This document shows positions 9,359 to 17,422 of a DNA stretch of 38,199 nucleotides, one piece after another; the first letter of the stretch is position 1, and every line of letters begins with the position of its first letter. The notes beneath the pieces are model-generated. The model was not told the DNA's origin, searched no databases, and was given only the letters and a program-made list of their open reading frames with translations. The stretch is from Methanobacteriota archaeon (GTDB taxonomy: Archaea > Thermoplasmatota > Poseidoniia > Poseidoniales > Thalassarchaeaceae). The position numbers and the translations under genes are program-made. The stretch lies in contig PBBV01000007.1 of assembly GCA_002717835.1 (NCBI GenBank), positions 40,134 through 78,332 of the forward strand. Reading direction: 5' to 3'.

Positions 9359-10804
9359 GCTACTGTAACCACTCAGCCTGTCCGCAAAACGCTCAATCTT
9401 CAGAGGATTGGAACCGCGCATAATCTTCCTCGCTACTATGTGTCCTGCATCTCTAACCATGTGCCCCCCATCAAATGGTATCAGAGGTATCAGATTTGCA
9501 ACACCCAATAGAAAACTGATCCACATTATCCAAAATAGGAAGTCAAAGAGCCCCAACATGCCAACGGTTCCTAGGATAGATGGAATCAGACCCTCTCCAG
9601 CGCTCAGAAAAGCCCTCTCTTGCAGCACCATCGTCTGTCCTTGGTTCTGAATCGGGATTGCTCCAAAAAGCAGGGGGGACAGTGCTACCAAAATTGCACG
9701 TTGCCCTATGCTGAGCCCGTCTTCAAAAGGGAGACCATATACTCGAGCAGCACTGTCTGCCGATCTTATGCCGCTGACCCCGAGAAAACCCTCGCCATCT
9801 TCTATTCCAGCCTGGTCTACAATAGATTTGCACTCTGAATCTTCTCCACATAATTCGTAATAATACGCTTTTTTGTCTGTTAGTGTCGTTTCAACTGTTC
9901 TAGTTTCCATCGGCCCGTAGAACGGGTTGGTTCCGACGGTCAGAAGAATCGTATCTCCAGCCACATGTGATTCAAGTACGTTGGTCAGATCCTCTGGATT
10001 TTCAATATGAATGTCATCAACTTGCATGATCAGTTCATACGGTAGAAGACCCGCTTCTTCTGCCCCCGAGTCCTCTACTATGCCAACTGCATAAACTCCC
10101 TTTTCAGTTGCCACTAAGCCATGTGACGCTCCGGCCAATAAAATTACTAGAATGTACGTCAAAACGATATTTATCGAGGGTCCAGCCGCGAATAATCGAA
10201 GTCTTTCGCGAGAGGGCGCGATTCGAATTTCTTCTTGCTCTGGCTCATAAAAAGCCCCTACTGGAATGATTCCTGCGAGAAGTACACCGAAACTTCGAAT
10301 GCGCATTCCATGAGCTCTGGCCTGAAGGCCATGCCCATATTCATGAATTACCACCGTCACGATTAGTGCTAATAGAGGCCAAAATATTGGTACGAAACTC
10401 GTTACTCCCGGAATAAATAGTATGTCTGTAGCCGGCAGAACTTGCTGTTCGGCCGGAGCTCTTGCGGTCTCAAGAGCACTTGCAAGAATGCCGAAAATTA
10501 AGAGAATCATGACACTGAAGCAAAGCCATATGGAAAGCTCTCCGAAAATTCTCCAAAGACGCCTGGGACGAGCAATCAATTCTGCTGCCTTCTTCCCCCG
10601 ATCGGTCCTAATCATGAGTATTAGCCCCAGCACTCTAGTTGAATTCCATTTATCCAGAACGCCCCGGCGATCCAAGATAAGGATGCTAACATACCATATC
10701 GACAACATAAATCCAATGAAAACCGATAAGACTCCATTCAACGTGAGAAGTGCTATCCCAAGCAATAGGAGAAACTGATTCATGCCTATCGCCTGATTCT
10801 CCAT
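9305..10804 (-). CDS. Site-2-type intramembrane metalloprotease (M50) with PDZ domain
   Basis: Zinc protease that cuts within membrane helices. The HEYGH zinc motif (His154, Glu155, His158) lies in a TM helix, and NLIPLIPFDGGH near the C-terminus supplies the third zinc ligand (Asp). Between them, at roughly residues 225-310, is a PDZ-like region (GIVEDSGAEEAGLLP). Several further TM helices flank both ends. The longest frame starts at GTG 10855; ATG 10804 is preferred and ATG 10783 is possible, because a TTTTAA element lies about 40 bases before 10804. The 3' end overlaps the signal peptidase gene tail-to-tail by 54 bases. Substrates are unknown. Confidence 0.88.
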   Translation of the reverse strand: MENQAIGMNQFLLLLGIALLTLNGVLSVFIGFMLSIWYVSILILDRRGVLDKWNSTRVLGLILMIRTDRGKKAAELIARPRRLWRIFGELSIWLCFSVMILLIFGILASALETARAPAEQQVLPATDILFIPGVTSFVPIFWPLLALIVTVVIHEYGHGLQARAHGMRIRSFGVLLAGIIPVGAFYEPEQEEIRIAPSRERLRLFAAGPSINIVLTYILVILLAGASHGLVATEKGVYAVGIVEDSGAEEAGLLPYELIMQVDDIHIENPEDLTNVLESHVAGDTILLTVGTNPFYGPMETRTVETTLTDKKAYYYELCGEDSECKSIVDQAGIEDGEGFLGVSGIRSADSAARVYGLPFEDGLSIGQRAILVALSPLLFGAIPIQNQGQTMVLQERAFLSAGEGLIPSILGTVGMLGLFDFLFWIMWISFLLGVANLIPLIPFDGGHMVRDAGHIVARKIMRGSNPLKIERFADRLSGYSSLLVLALVMVPIILPRFF

Positions 10805-10883
10805 GCTTTTCTGCAAATGAACCCCTGCTTGAATATGTCGTGTTAAAAGTAACACCCAAGTTCATTGAAATTGGGGGAATAGC

Positions 10884-11048
10884 ATGGATGGCGATGGTAA
10901 GCGCACTCAGAGAATTTTAGCTCGCATAAAAAAAGAGCGAGATGCTGTATCCGCGCGACTAGAGAGAATCGATCTCGATACATCAAAATCTGAAATCAAC
11001 GAGACGAAGAAGGTCATAGAAGAAATTGAAAAAGAGCTCACGGATTAA
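10884..11048 (+). CDS. Small 54-residue coiled-coil protein
   Basis: Short frame from ATG 10884 to TAA 11046-11048, preceded by GGGGGAA, a plausible ribosome binding site, and by a TTAAAAG TATA-like element about 38 bases upstream. The peptide is nearly all charged helix (RILARIKKERDAVSARLE, then a Lys/Glu-rich second helix), compatible with a helical hairpin or coiled coil. It fills the gap between the divergent site-2 protease and the convergent Hjc-like gene, and its last 11 bases overlap the latter's 3' end. No family is recognised. Coding status rests on the promoter and RBS, the fit in the gap and the regular helix pattern. Confidence 0.55.
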   Translation: MDGDGKRTQRILARIKKERDAVSARLERIDLDTSKSEINETKKVIEEIEKELTD

Positions 11049-11583
11049 TGCCCAAGGCCGGCCTAGAACCATCAGAACGACAGATCATTGCAATGAATCC
11101 GTTTAGAGGCATCCCCTTTTCCCAGTCAAGATGTGGGGCCCCGTTCCGTGTAAGGGGGAGTTCTGGAACACGATTTGCTATCAACCTCATCTTCCCTCTC
11201 AACCCTTTTACAGGAACCGAAAATATCCTCCAACTGTCCCCTCTTACACCTTTCAACCTGAAGGCATAAAGTGGTAAGAGGCCACAGCGGGTACCAGTTT
11301 TCTGAAATGCTTCATATTGGGTCATTGTTCTGCCTGACAAGTATATTTTGCTAACTTTAGATGATTTGACCTCTATCGGAAAGCAAACATCCCCCCTTAA
11401 GACTAACAAATCACCAGTGCCTTCAGAACCACTACCCGGCGCTCTGACGACAAGAAATGGCCTCTCACAGACTTGCATGGCTCGAGCTCTCTCGACCTCA
11501 TTACACGATCTCGTGATGGCGATTACACCCTTTTTCTCGCCGGCTAAGACCGATCGTAATTCTCGCTCATACGGGCCGCTCAT
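11038..11583 (-). CDS. hjc: Holliday junction resolvase Hjc-like nuclease
   Basis: Structure-specific endonuclease cutting four-way DNA junctions. From ATG 11583 it is 181 residues: GPYERELRSVLAG matches the N-terminal helix with its catalytic Glu; FLVVRAPGSGSEGTGDLLVL gives the active-site Asp; FPIEVKSSK is the E-x-K motif. It is longer than the usual ~120-140 residues, with an insert of about 27 residues after the first helix and a C-terminal extension of about 40 residues. The frame is open further upstream to GTG 11697, but 11583 fits the family start. A possible bidirectional TATA element (about 11658-11664) lies between it and the divergent RNase H-fold gene. Confidence 0.82.
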   Translation of the reverse strand: MSGPYERELRSVLAGEKKGVIAITRSCNEVERARAMQVCERPFLVVRAPGSGSEGTGDLLVLRGDVCFPIEVKSSKVSKIYLSGRTMTQYEAFQKTGTRCGLLPLYAFRLKGVRGDSWRIFSVPVKGLRGKMRLIANRVPELPLTRNGAPHLDWEKGMPLNGFIAMICRSDGSRPALGINP

Positions 11584-11719
11584 ACTTGTAATCAAATCGG
11601 GTGGGCTAATGACGACACCGGTCGTAAAGCGTCCTAATTGGGAATAATAGCAGTTTCTTATATCCGCGACCGTCCATCTACAGCAAGGCTTGAACACCGT
11701 CTCGTTCTAAAGTCTCATT

Positions 11720-12469
11720 GTGGAATGCGCTGGTATCCGGACTCAGGATTATCAACTTGCATACAGATTGATCGATGCACTTCGCTCATCTGGGATAAGA
11801 CCGATACAGTTTGCTCCAGAAGACCCAGTTCCCGCTTCGATGCCGGTATGGTTTGGAACCCCTTCTGAGGTCGAGTCACAGCGTGACTCTCGGGGGGTAG
11901 CATGTACGGTAGATAATTTAGAGACAGCAATAGTTTCAGCTATACTTGGGCCAATGGCTCCCGTCAAGCATCTGGTCTTTGGCGTAGATTCCGGTCCTAG
12001 GCCCGGGCTTGCATGGTTGTCATGCGGCAAACTGTTGGGCGCAATTCAACTTGAGTCAGTAGATGAAGCACTTGATCAAATAGGGTTAATCGTTGAAAAT
12101 ATGTCTCCTAAAACATATGTTGTCCGCGTTGGCGACGGATCAAGAACTATAGCAAGAAGACTCGCTAACGTATGTTTGGCAAGAGGACACATCGTAGAAT
12201 TTGTCGATGAGAGAAGAACATCAAGGGGTTCGAGACACAATCATTCAGCTTCAGCTGCAAGAATAGCAAGAAAGATCGGAACGCGAGTAATCCAACGATT
12301 GGTAGTCGATCCTACAAATGGAGAATTAAGGGAGATTCAGAGGAGATCTCGCACAATATCTGAGGGTAGGCTTACAATTCCAAGATCTCTTGCAAAAGCT
12401 GTAGCGGTTGGTCGTATGTCTATGAATGAGGCAATAGAGACACATTCAAATCGAGTCAAAGCCAACTAA
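11720..12469 (+). CDS. RNase H-fold (RuvC/YqgF-like) predicted nuclease
   Basis: A 249-residue protein not assigned to a named family. The middle looks like an RNase H fold: strand one with FGVDSGPRPGLAW (Asp90), a later strand VVRVGDGS (Asp139), then FVDERRTSRG (Asp163/Glu164) followed by HNHSASAARIA, recalling the VDE-R-T motif of YqgF/RuvX. The first ~80 residues form a separate small domain (DYQLAYRLIDALRSSGIRP). The Arg-rich C-terminus could bind nucleic acid. The start is GTG 11720; no better start is seen. It is divergent from the Hjc-like resolvase, suggesting a role in recombination or RNA/DNA processing. Its stop overlaps the convergent macro-domain gene by 4 bases. Confidence 0.65.
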   Translation: MECAGIRTQDYQLAYRLIDALRSSGIRPIQFAPEDPVPASMPVWFGTPSEVESQRDSRGVACTVDNLETAIVSAILGPMAPVKHLVFGVDSGPRPGLAWLSCGKLLGAIQLESVDEALDQIGLIVENMSPKTYVVRVGDGSRTIARRLANVCLARGHIVEFVDERRTSRGSRHNHSASAARIARKIGTRVIQRLVVDPTNGELREIQRRSRTISEGRLTIPRSLAKAVAVGRMSMNEAIETHSNRVKAN

Positions 12470-13107
12470 TCAATGAGGCCACGTCGATATTCTCTTGTTC
12501 GATCAACACCAGGGAACCTGTCTTCAGATTCCCTATACACCGTCTTCATATTGTTAATGAAATTCCCTTCTTGGGTGATGATTTTGACTTTCTTTACGCC
12601 AGGATCATCCCCAGAATCCATCCAAGCAAGAACGATTTCCATTGTCATTCTTGCACCTTCGCGATGAGGGTATTGGAATATATCCATACTAAGAGGAGGT
12701 AGAACAATCGTATCCCTATTCTCTATTCCTTCAATTTCTTTGAATAGCGATGCATAAGCTGCTTTCAGGAGTTCTCTTCTGTCTGTGTCTTGCGTTGGGC
12801 GTCGACAATCAGGTCCAACTACATGGACAAGACTCCCATGCGGGAGCAAGAATGTGGGAGTGACCACCGCTTCGCCGACACCGCAAGGGGGGAGATTCTC
12901 CTTTCGCCGTTCAACCGCGATTCCGTGAGTATGCTCCCGAAGCTCTGGACCGGCGGCTTGATGCACCATTTCATCGACGCCTTCCCTGCCCGCAAGCCGA
13001 TTATTCGCAGGCGTAACAAGCACGTCGCCTTCTTCTTTTGTGAGGTCTCCGTACATTACGCGAACTTGCCCATACAGGCATTCCCTTACGATGATGGTGT
13101 CGGCCAT
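12466..13107 (-). CDS. Macro-domain (ADP-ribose binding/hydrolysing) protein
   Basis: A 213-residue single macro domain, which binds or removes ADP-ribose and related metabolites. The signature TPANNRLAGREGVDEMVHQAAG-type segment (about residues 32-53) has the Asn pair of the active site and the GVD loop, though the usual Gly-Gly-Gly is Gly-Arg-Glu here. Later LPPLSMDIFQYP aligns with the phosphate-binding loop that is usually Pro-x-hydrophobic-Ser-x-Gly-x-Phe-x-Tyr-Pro, with Met-Asp replacing the usual residues around the Gly. The substituted loops leave catalysis uncertain. ATG 13107 is clear. The stop (TAG) overlaps the convergent RNase H-fold gene's stop by 4 bases. Confidence 0.82.
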   Translation of the reverse strand: MADTIIVRECLYGQVRVMYGDLTKEEGDVLVTPANNRLAGREGVDEMVHQAAGPELREHTHGIAVERRKENLPPCGVGEAVVTPTFLLPHGSLVHVVGPDCRRPTQDTDRRELLKAAYASLFKEIEGIENRDTIVLPPLSMDIFQYPHREGARMTMEIVLAWMDSGDDPGVKKVKIITQEGNFINNMKTVYRESEDRFPGVDRTREYRRGLID

Positions 13108-13201
13108 ACAGCCGGGCGAACGGACTCCGACCTATATCCCCATCGACTAAAAGTGGTAATTTTACGAAGCATTCATGTCTTTGATACTTTCATTGGAACA
13201 C

Positions 13202-13435
13202 ATGGCAACAGGTTTCGTACTGATCAATGTTGAACCGGGATCTGAAATTGAGGTTCACAAGGCGGCATCAAAAATGGATTTCGTATCTGAGGCAAATGTT
13301 CTATTTGGTGACCATGATCTTATCGTTAAGGTCGAGGCAAATTCGGTTGGCGAGATAGCCAGAATGGTTGTTGAAAGTATACGATCCATAAGCGGTGTGA
13401 CAACCACAAAGACCCTTGCATGCGCAGAATTTTGA
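13202..13435 (+). CDS. Stand-alone Lrp/AsnC effector (RAM) domain protein
   Basis: A 77-residue protein resembling the C-terminal ligand-binding domain of Lrp/AsnC regulators without a helix-turn-helix. It begins GFVLINVEPGSE, continues with LFGDHDLIVKVEA and ends with an IRSISGVTTTKTL strand, the usual RAM order. Such proteins form oligomers that bind amino acids and can modulate other regulators. ATG 13202 is preferred; ATG 13175 would add nine residues. It stands alone between the divergent macro-domain gene and MC1, so its partner is not indicated by context. Confidence 0.78.
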   Translation: MATGFVLINVEPGSEIEVHKAASKMDFVSEANVLFGDHDLIVKVEANSVGEIARMVVESIRSISGVTTTKTLACAEF

Positions 13436-13519
13436 CAAAGCGAAAAGACGGTTTTCTCCCTTCCGGAACGCCCATTTTGGTACTCTCAGCCTCGCAGTCA
13501 ATCGAAATCGGGGAAACGG

Positions 13520-13528
13520 ATATATATA
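13520..13528 (+). promoter_or_regulatory. Strong TATA box of the MC1 gene
   Basis: ATATATATA preceded by a purine-rich BRE-like GGGAAACGG. Transcription should start about 25 bases later, near 13546-13548, giving a leader of roughly 16 bases that contains the GGAGGT ribosome binding site (13549-13554), 8 bases before ATG 13563. This is the clearest promoter in the window and fits an abundant chromatin protein. Confidence 0.7.
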
Positions 13529-13562
13529 GTAAAGCATGCTTGTGTGTCGGAGGTATTGTACC

Positions 13563-13829
13563 ATGAGTGACAAGAAGTACTTCGTACTGCTAAATAAAGA
13601 CGGAAGCGATTCGGACCACGTGTTCGTTTCGAAGCAACCCCGAGGAGCTGCCCTGAAGGCGGCAACTCGAGGACATACCAGCATTGAGCTGAGGGAGAGG
13701 GGAACCAATAGGGTCCACTGTTTCTCTGGCTCTGTGTCTATGGTAGACAGGCCAGCTTCTGGCCCTGCATGGCTTCCTGCTAAGATTAAGAAAGCCAATG
13801 TGAAGAAGTCAGGTATCAGGCGCCTTTGA
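13563..13829 (+). CDS. Archaeal chromosomal protein MC1
   Basis: Small basic DNA-bending chromatin protein, known mainly from Methanosarcina and haloarchaea. At 88 residues it matches the MC1 length. Diagnostic segments: KYFVLLNKDG, KQPRGAALKAATRG, ELRERGTNRVHCF and PAWLPAKIKKANVKK, aligning along the whole family consensus. MC1 binds as a monomer and sharply bends DNA. The ATG at 13563 is fixed by GGAGGT 8 bases upstream. It is monocistronic, with its own strong TATA box and a hairpin about 40 bases after the stop. Confidence 0.92.
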   Translation: MSDKKYFVLLNKDGSDSDHVFVSKQPRGAALKAATRGHTSIELRERGTNRVHCFSGSVSMVDRPASGPAWLPAKIKKANVKKSGIRRL

Positions 13830-13870
13830 GTGCCAATCCCGCCTACATCATAGGTTAGATTTACGAAACC

Positions 13871-13896
13871 CCCCCGAGGGCCGCTGCTCTCGGGGG
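13871..13896. terminator. GC-rich hairpin between convergent MC1 and sdhB
   Basis: Eight-base perfect stem (CCCCCGAG with CTCGGGGG) around a 10-base loop, placed between the stop codons of MC1 (plus) and sdhB (minus). It is not followed by a long T run, which archaeal terminators usually have, so it may act as a transcript end or 3' stabiliser on either strand. Confidence 0.5.
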
Positions 13897-13934
13897 CTAT
13901 ATATCCAATATCGGAAACTAAGACGTTTTGTAGC

Positions 13935-14723
13935 TTAACGCTTGAGTCCAATTTTCTTAGCAATCATCGCGATTGGATCATAATATTCTGTCACGACTCT
14001 TTCTTTGAGAGGTATGATCGCATTATCTGTTATGTTTATTCCAGCTGGGCATACTTCAGTACAGCATCTCGTAATGTTGCAATAACCAATGCCGAAGTCT
14101 TCTTTGATCTGAGGTATTCGACTTTCAGTATCAAGAGGGTGCATTTCCAGTCCCGCCATTCTCACAAAGAATCGCGGCCCCGCAAAATTGTCAAATTTCT
14201 CATGTTCTCTGAGAACATGACAGGTATTTACGCACAACATGCACTCTATGCATTGCCTGAACTCCTGAATCCTATCTGCTTCGTTTTGATTGAACTCCCA
14301 GTCGAGTTTGTCTGGACCGTTTACAGGAACCATCTTCTTATTCATCTCGTAAGCCCAGCTGATGTCGGTTACTAGATCCCGAATTAGTGGAAAGCCTTGC
14401 ATCGGACGTACAGTAACTGGTTCATCTTCGGGAGTTTCTTCCATGATATCTGACATTCTAGTCATGCACATTAGGCGGGATTTACCATTGACCTCTGCAG
14501 AGCAAGAGCCACATTTTCCCGCTTTGCAGTTCCAACGACATGCCAAATCTGGAGCATGTTCGGCTTGTATTCTGTGGATAACGTCTAGAACAACCATCCC
14601 CTCATCATATTCAACGTCATAATCGGACATACTTCCGACTGATGATTCGGTTCTGGGATGGCTAGCATAGGGTCGTTCCCCTGAATGACTTCTGAACACA
14701 CGGAAGGTTACTTGCTTCTTCAT
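13935..14723 (-). CDS. sdhB: Succinate dehydrogenase iron-sulfur subunit
   Basis: Passes electrons from the flavoprotein to the membrane subunits. The 262 residues carry all three cluster sites: [2Fe-2S] Cys66-x4-Cys71-x2-Cys74-x11-Cys86; first ferredoxin motif Cys158, 161, 164, 168 (CIECMLC); second set Cys215, Cys220 or 221, and Cys225 (CCTEVCPAGI). The usual Pro after the fourth Cys of the first motif is His here. The start is ATG 14723 (an upstream GTG at 14726 is in frame); the ATG overlaps the sdhA stop by one base (TGATG), indicating translational coupling. Last gene of the operon. Confidence 0.95.
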   Translation of the reverse strand: MKKQVTFRVFRSHSGERPYASHPRTESSVGSMSDYDVEYDEGMVVLDVIHRIQAEHAPDLACRWNCKAGKCGSCSAEVNGKSRLMCMTRMSDIMEETPEDEPVTVRPMQGFPLIRDLVTDISWAYEMNKKMVPVNGPDKLDWEFNQNEADRIQEFRQCIECMLCVNTCHVLREHEKFDNFAGPRFFVRMAGLEMHPLDTESRIPQIKEDFGIGYCNITRCCTEVCPAGINITDNAIIPLKERVVTEYYDPIAMIAKKIGLKR

Positions 14724-16552
14724 CACGAGTCACCATCCAAGTCGTCTGAATCAAGCAATTCCTTCAACTCATCTGGAATTGGCGGATAACTCCTGTGCTC
14801 AATTTTCATATTGCCATCCGAGTCTTGCATGATCACGCTGTTTACTTTACCCCAGTAATCATAGTTGGGAGTCGGAAAATCATCTCGCGTATGCCCGCCA
14901 CGGCTCTCTTCCCGCTCTAGTGCTGCTAAAGCACACATTTTACTTACATCGATCATGGCCTCTAGCTCTAGAGCTTGATGCCAACCCGGATTGTAGATCA
15001 CTCCTCCGCCAGGCGAGCAAGATTTTGAACGTACTCTCAATGCTTCCAAGTCATCTAATGCCTCTACTAAATGTTCGCGGGTTCTGATTATCCCTACCTT
15101 TTCTTGCATCATCTCCCTGAGATCATGAACAATGGCAGCTGGATTTTCCCCGCCCTCACGATTCAACGGAGCCATCATGTAATCGATTCCATCTTGGATT
15201 TCATCTTCTCCTATCTCTTGCCAGGCATCCATAGCAGATGCCGCCTTCGAGGCATATAGCCCTGCCCTCCTACCAAATGTCACCAGATCGGAAAGGGAGT
15301 TCCCGCCCAATCTGTTTGCGCCATGCAATCCAGTCGCAGATTCCCCTGCGGCAAATAGTCCCGGAACAGTCGACTCTTGGGAGTCAGGGTCTACCTTAAC
15401 GCCCCCCATCACATAATGCGCTGTGGGCCCAACTTCCATCGCTTGCTTTGTTATGTCCACTCCTGCAAGTTCCTTGAATTGATGATACATCCCAGGCAAT
15501 TTCTTACGAACCTGATCAGCAGGCCGCCAAGATATATCCAGATACGCTCCTCCATGCTCACTTGCCCGGCCTGCTGCCTTTTCGCTGTTAATTGCCTTGG
15601 CAACTACGTCGCGCGTCAGAAGTTCGGGAGGCCTCCTCTTCGTAGCCTGTTTGTCTGATATTACTTCCTCAACCCATGCTAGAGCTTCTTCTTCAGTATC
15701 AGCAAATTCCTTTCTGAACATCTCTGGGACATAATCGAACATGAAACGATCTCCCTCCGAGTTTCTCAGCATACCACCCTCTCCTCTAACCCCTTCGGTA
15801 ACTAGTATGCCACGAACACTTGGCGGCCATATCATTCCAGTCGGGTGGAACTGAACGAATTCCATATCGCCCATTTCTGCACCTGTCCAATATGCTAATG
15901 CATGACCATCTCCTGTATATTCCCAAGAGCCAGAGCATACTGACCAACATCGAGTTATTCCTCCGGTGGCAAGTACGATAGTTTTCGCTTTGAAGACATG
16001 AGCCCTTCCTCTCTGTCTATCATATGCTAGACATCCAGATATCCGCCCATCAGATGTGAATAACCTACATACTGTAAATTCCATGAAAACATCCATTCCC
16101 ATATGAACTCCTTTTTCTTGAAGAGTACGGATTATTTCGAGTCCGGTAGCATCTCCAATGTGTGCAAGCCGAGGGTATGTGTGGCCGCCAAAATTTCGCT
16201 GATTGATTTGCCCTTCTCGAGTCCGATCGAATACGGCCCCCCACGTCTCAAGCTCCCTTATCCGATCAGGAGCTTCTTGAGCATGGATACGCGCCATTCT
16301 CCAATCACTGAGGTATTTTCCGCCCTTCATCGTATCTCGGAAGTGCGTTTTCCATGAATCGCGCGAGTCCTTGTTAGAAAGTGCCGCCGCAGCACCTCCC
16401 TCTGCCATAACAGTGTGTGCTTTACCTAACATTGATTTACAGACCAATGCAACGCTGACGCCCATGGAACTGGCTTCAATAGCCGCTCTGAGCCCTGCCC
16501 CACCTGCTCCTATAACCACAACATCGTGCTCGTGACATTCGTAATCGTACAT
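14723..16552 (-). CDS. sdhA: Succinate dehydrogenase/fumarate reductase flavoprotein subunit
   Basis: Oxidises succinate to fumarate in the TCA cycle. The 609 residues have the normal SdhA layout: FAD-binding GAGGAG at 15-20, the covalent-FAD histidine His46 in AHTVMAEGG, the FVQFHPTG segment, the capping-domain Arg and the HYVMGGVKVD active-site stretch, then GLHGANRLGGNSL. The C-terminal helical domain contains LEALRVRSKS and a HTRDDFP segment. It begins 4 bases after the sdhC-like stop and is followed by sdhB with one-base overlap, so the three are one operon. Direction (succinate oxidation versus fumarate reduction) cannot be proven, but an aerobic surface-ocean lifestyle would favour oxidation. 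Confidence 0.96.
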   Translation of the reverse strand: MYDYECHEHDVVVIGAGGAGLRAAIEASSMGVSVALVCKSMLGKAHTVMAEGGAAAALSNKDSRDSWKTHFRDTMKGGKYLSDWRMARIHAQEAPDRIRELETWGAVFDRTREGQINQRNFGGHTYPRLAHIGDATGLEIIRTLQEKGVHMGMDVFMEFTVCRLFTSDGRISGCLAYDRQRGRAHVFKAKTIVLATGGITRCWSVCSGSWEYTGDGHALAYWTGAEMGDMEFVQFHPTGMIWPPSVRGILVTEGVRGEGGMLRNSEGDRFMFDYVPEMFRKEFADTEEEALAWVEEVISDKQATKRRPPELLTRDVVAKAINSEKAAGRASEHGGAYLDISWRPADQVRKKLPGMYHQFKELAGVDITKQAMEVGPTAHYVMGGVKVDPDSQESTVPGLFAAGESATGLHGANRLGGNSLSDLVTFGRRAGLYASKAASAMDAWQEIGEDEIQDGIDYMMAPLNREGGENPAAIVHDLREMMQEKVGIIRTREHLVEALDDLEALRVRSKSCSPGGGVIYNPGWHQALELEAMIDVSKMCALAALEREESRGGHTRDDFPTPNYDYWGKVNSVIMQDSDGNMKIEHRSYPPIPDELKELLDSDDLDGDS

Positions 16553-16556
16553 TCAA

Positions 16557-17417
16557 TCACCCCATTATGAACCTAGGATCGGTGATTACACCTTCAGCGA
16601 CTGAGAGAACGAATATATCTCCCAGGAATACCATTGTAAGAGACGTCCAAAACCAGAGGTTGTGGCTTGCATTATGGCGACTCGAGAATCTGAACATCCA
16701 TCCAGCCACTGTAGAAATACCCCCCCTCCACTGATCAAGAGAACCACCAAAAAGATGCCTAAATGCATGACATGAGACTACATACATTGTCAGCAGGAAG
16801 GACTCGAAAGCGAGTACCAGTGTGCCTAGGGAGAATCCCCAGGATCCGTTGAACCTCATAGTGAGTATTACGTCGTAGTATTTCATTGAGAGGATAATGA
16901 CTGCAAGATATAACATGTAGCGATGAATATTGTTGAAAATGAAGACCCCTCGCTCTCCTGAGTATCCAACTCCATGGTTTATGTTGGGCTTAGCAACAAG
17001 GCAGGCAGTTGGATTCTGGAGGAAAGTTCGATGGTACACCTTTCGCATGTAGTAACAGGTTCCTCTGAATCCAAACGGTATCCATAGAATCAGCATTGCA
17101 GAATTCATCCACCCGGGATGATTAGTTATGTGAAACATGTGTAATATGTCTGGAGAGAAGATCGGAGAAGTAACCCGATGATTTTCATAATGAATACTGC
17201 CGTCCAACAAGATTACTCTGAGGCCCGTGTAAATCATTGCTATTCCCAGAGCTGCGGCCATTATTGCGGGTTGATTCCACCAGTTGTCTATCCTCTGAGT
17301 TTTACCAAAACCCTTCACAAGGGGCAGACGTTGATACCCTCTCATCCACGGCGCCCCGGTAATTCCCTGAATTGGCACTGCATAAGGCTGACCATTTTGC
17401 ATCTCCATCAAACTCAT
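16557..17417 (-). CDS. sdhC: Succinate dehydrogenase membrane anchor, cytochrome b-like
   Basis: Large (286 residue) five-helix membrane subunit, assigned from its place directly before sdhA and from its histidines. Hydrophobic segments are near 50-72, 100-118, 156-176, 190-212 and 258-280. Candidate haem ligands are the His in FNNIHRYMLY and the His residues in VVSCHAFRHLFGG. An unusual loop with NPTACLVAKPNINHG lies between helices 2 and 3. The frame is open to a TTG at 17477, but ATG 17417 is the first sensible start; no Shine-Dalgarno sequence is visible, so it may be leaderless or coupled. A 144-base gap before it holds an opposite-strand zinc-ribbon frame. Confidence 0.75.
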   Translation of the reverse strand: MSLMEMQNGQPYAVPIQGITGAPWMRGYQRLPLVKGFGKTQRIDNWWNQPAIMAAALGIAMIYTGLRVILLDGSIHYENHRVTSPIFSPDILHMFHITNHPGWMNSAMLILWIPFGFRGTCYYMRKVYHRTFLQNPTACLVAKPNINHGVGYSGERGVFIFNNIHRYMLYLAVIILSMKYYDVILTMRFNGSWGFSLGTLVLAFESFLLTMYVVSCHAFRHLFGGSLDQWRGGISTVAGWMFRFSSRHNASHNLWFWTSLTMVFLGDIFVLSVAEGVITDPRFIMG

Positions 17418-17422
17418 GAATA

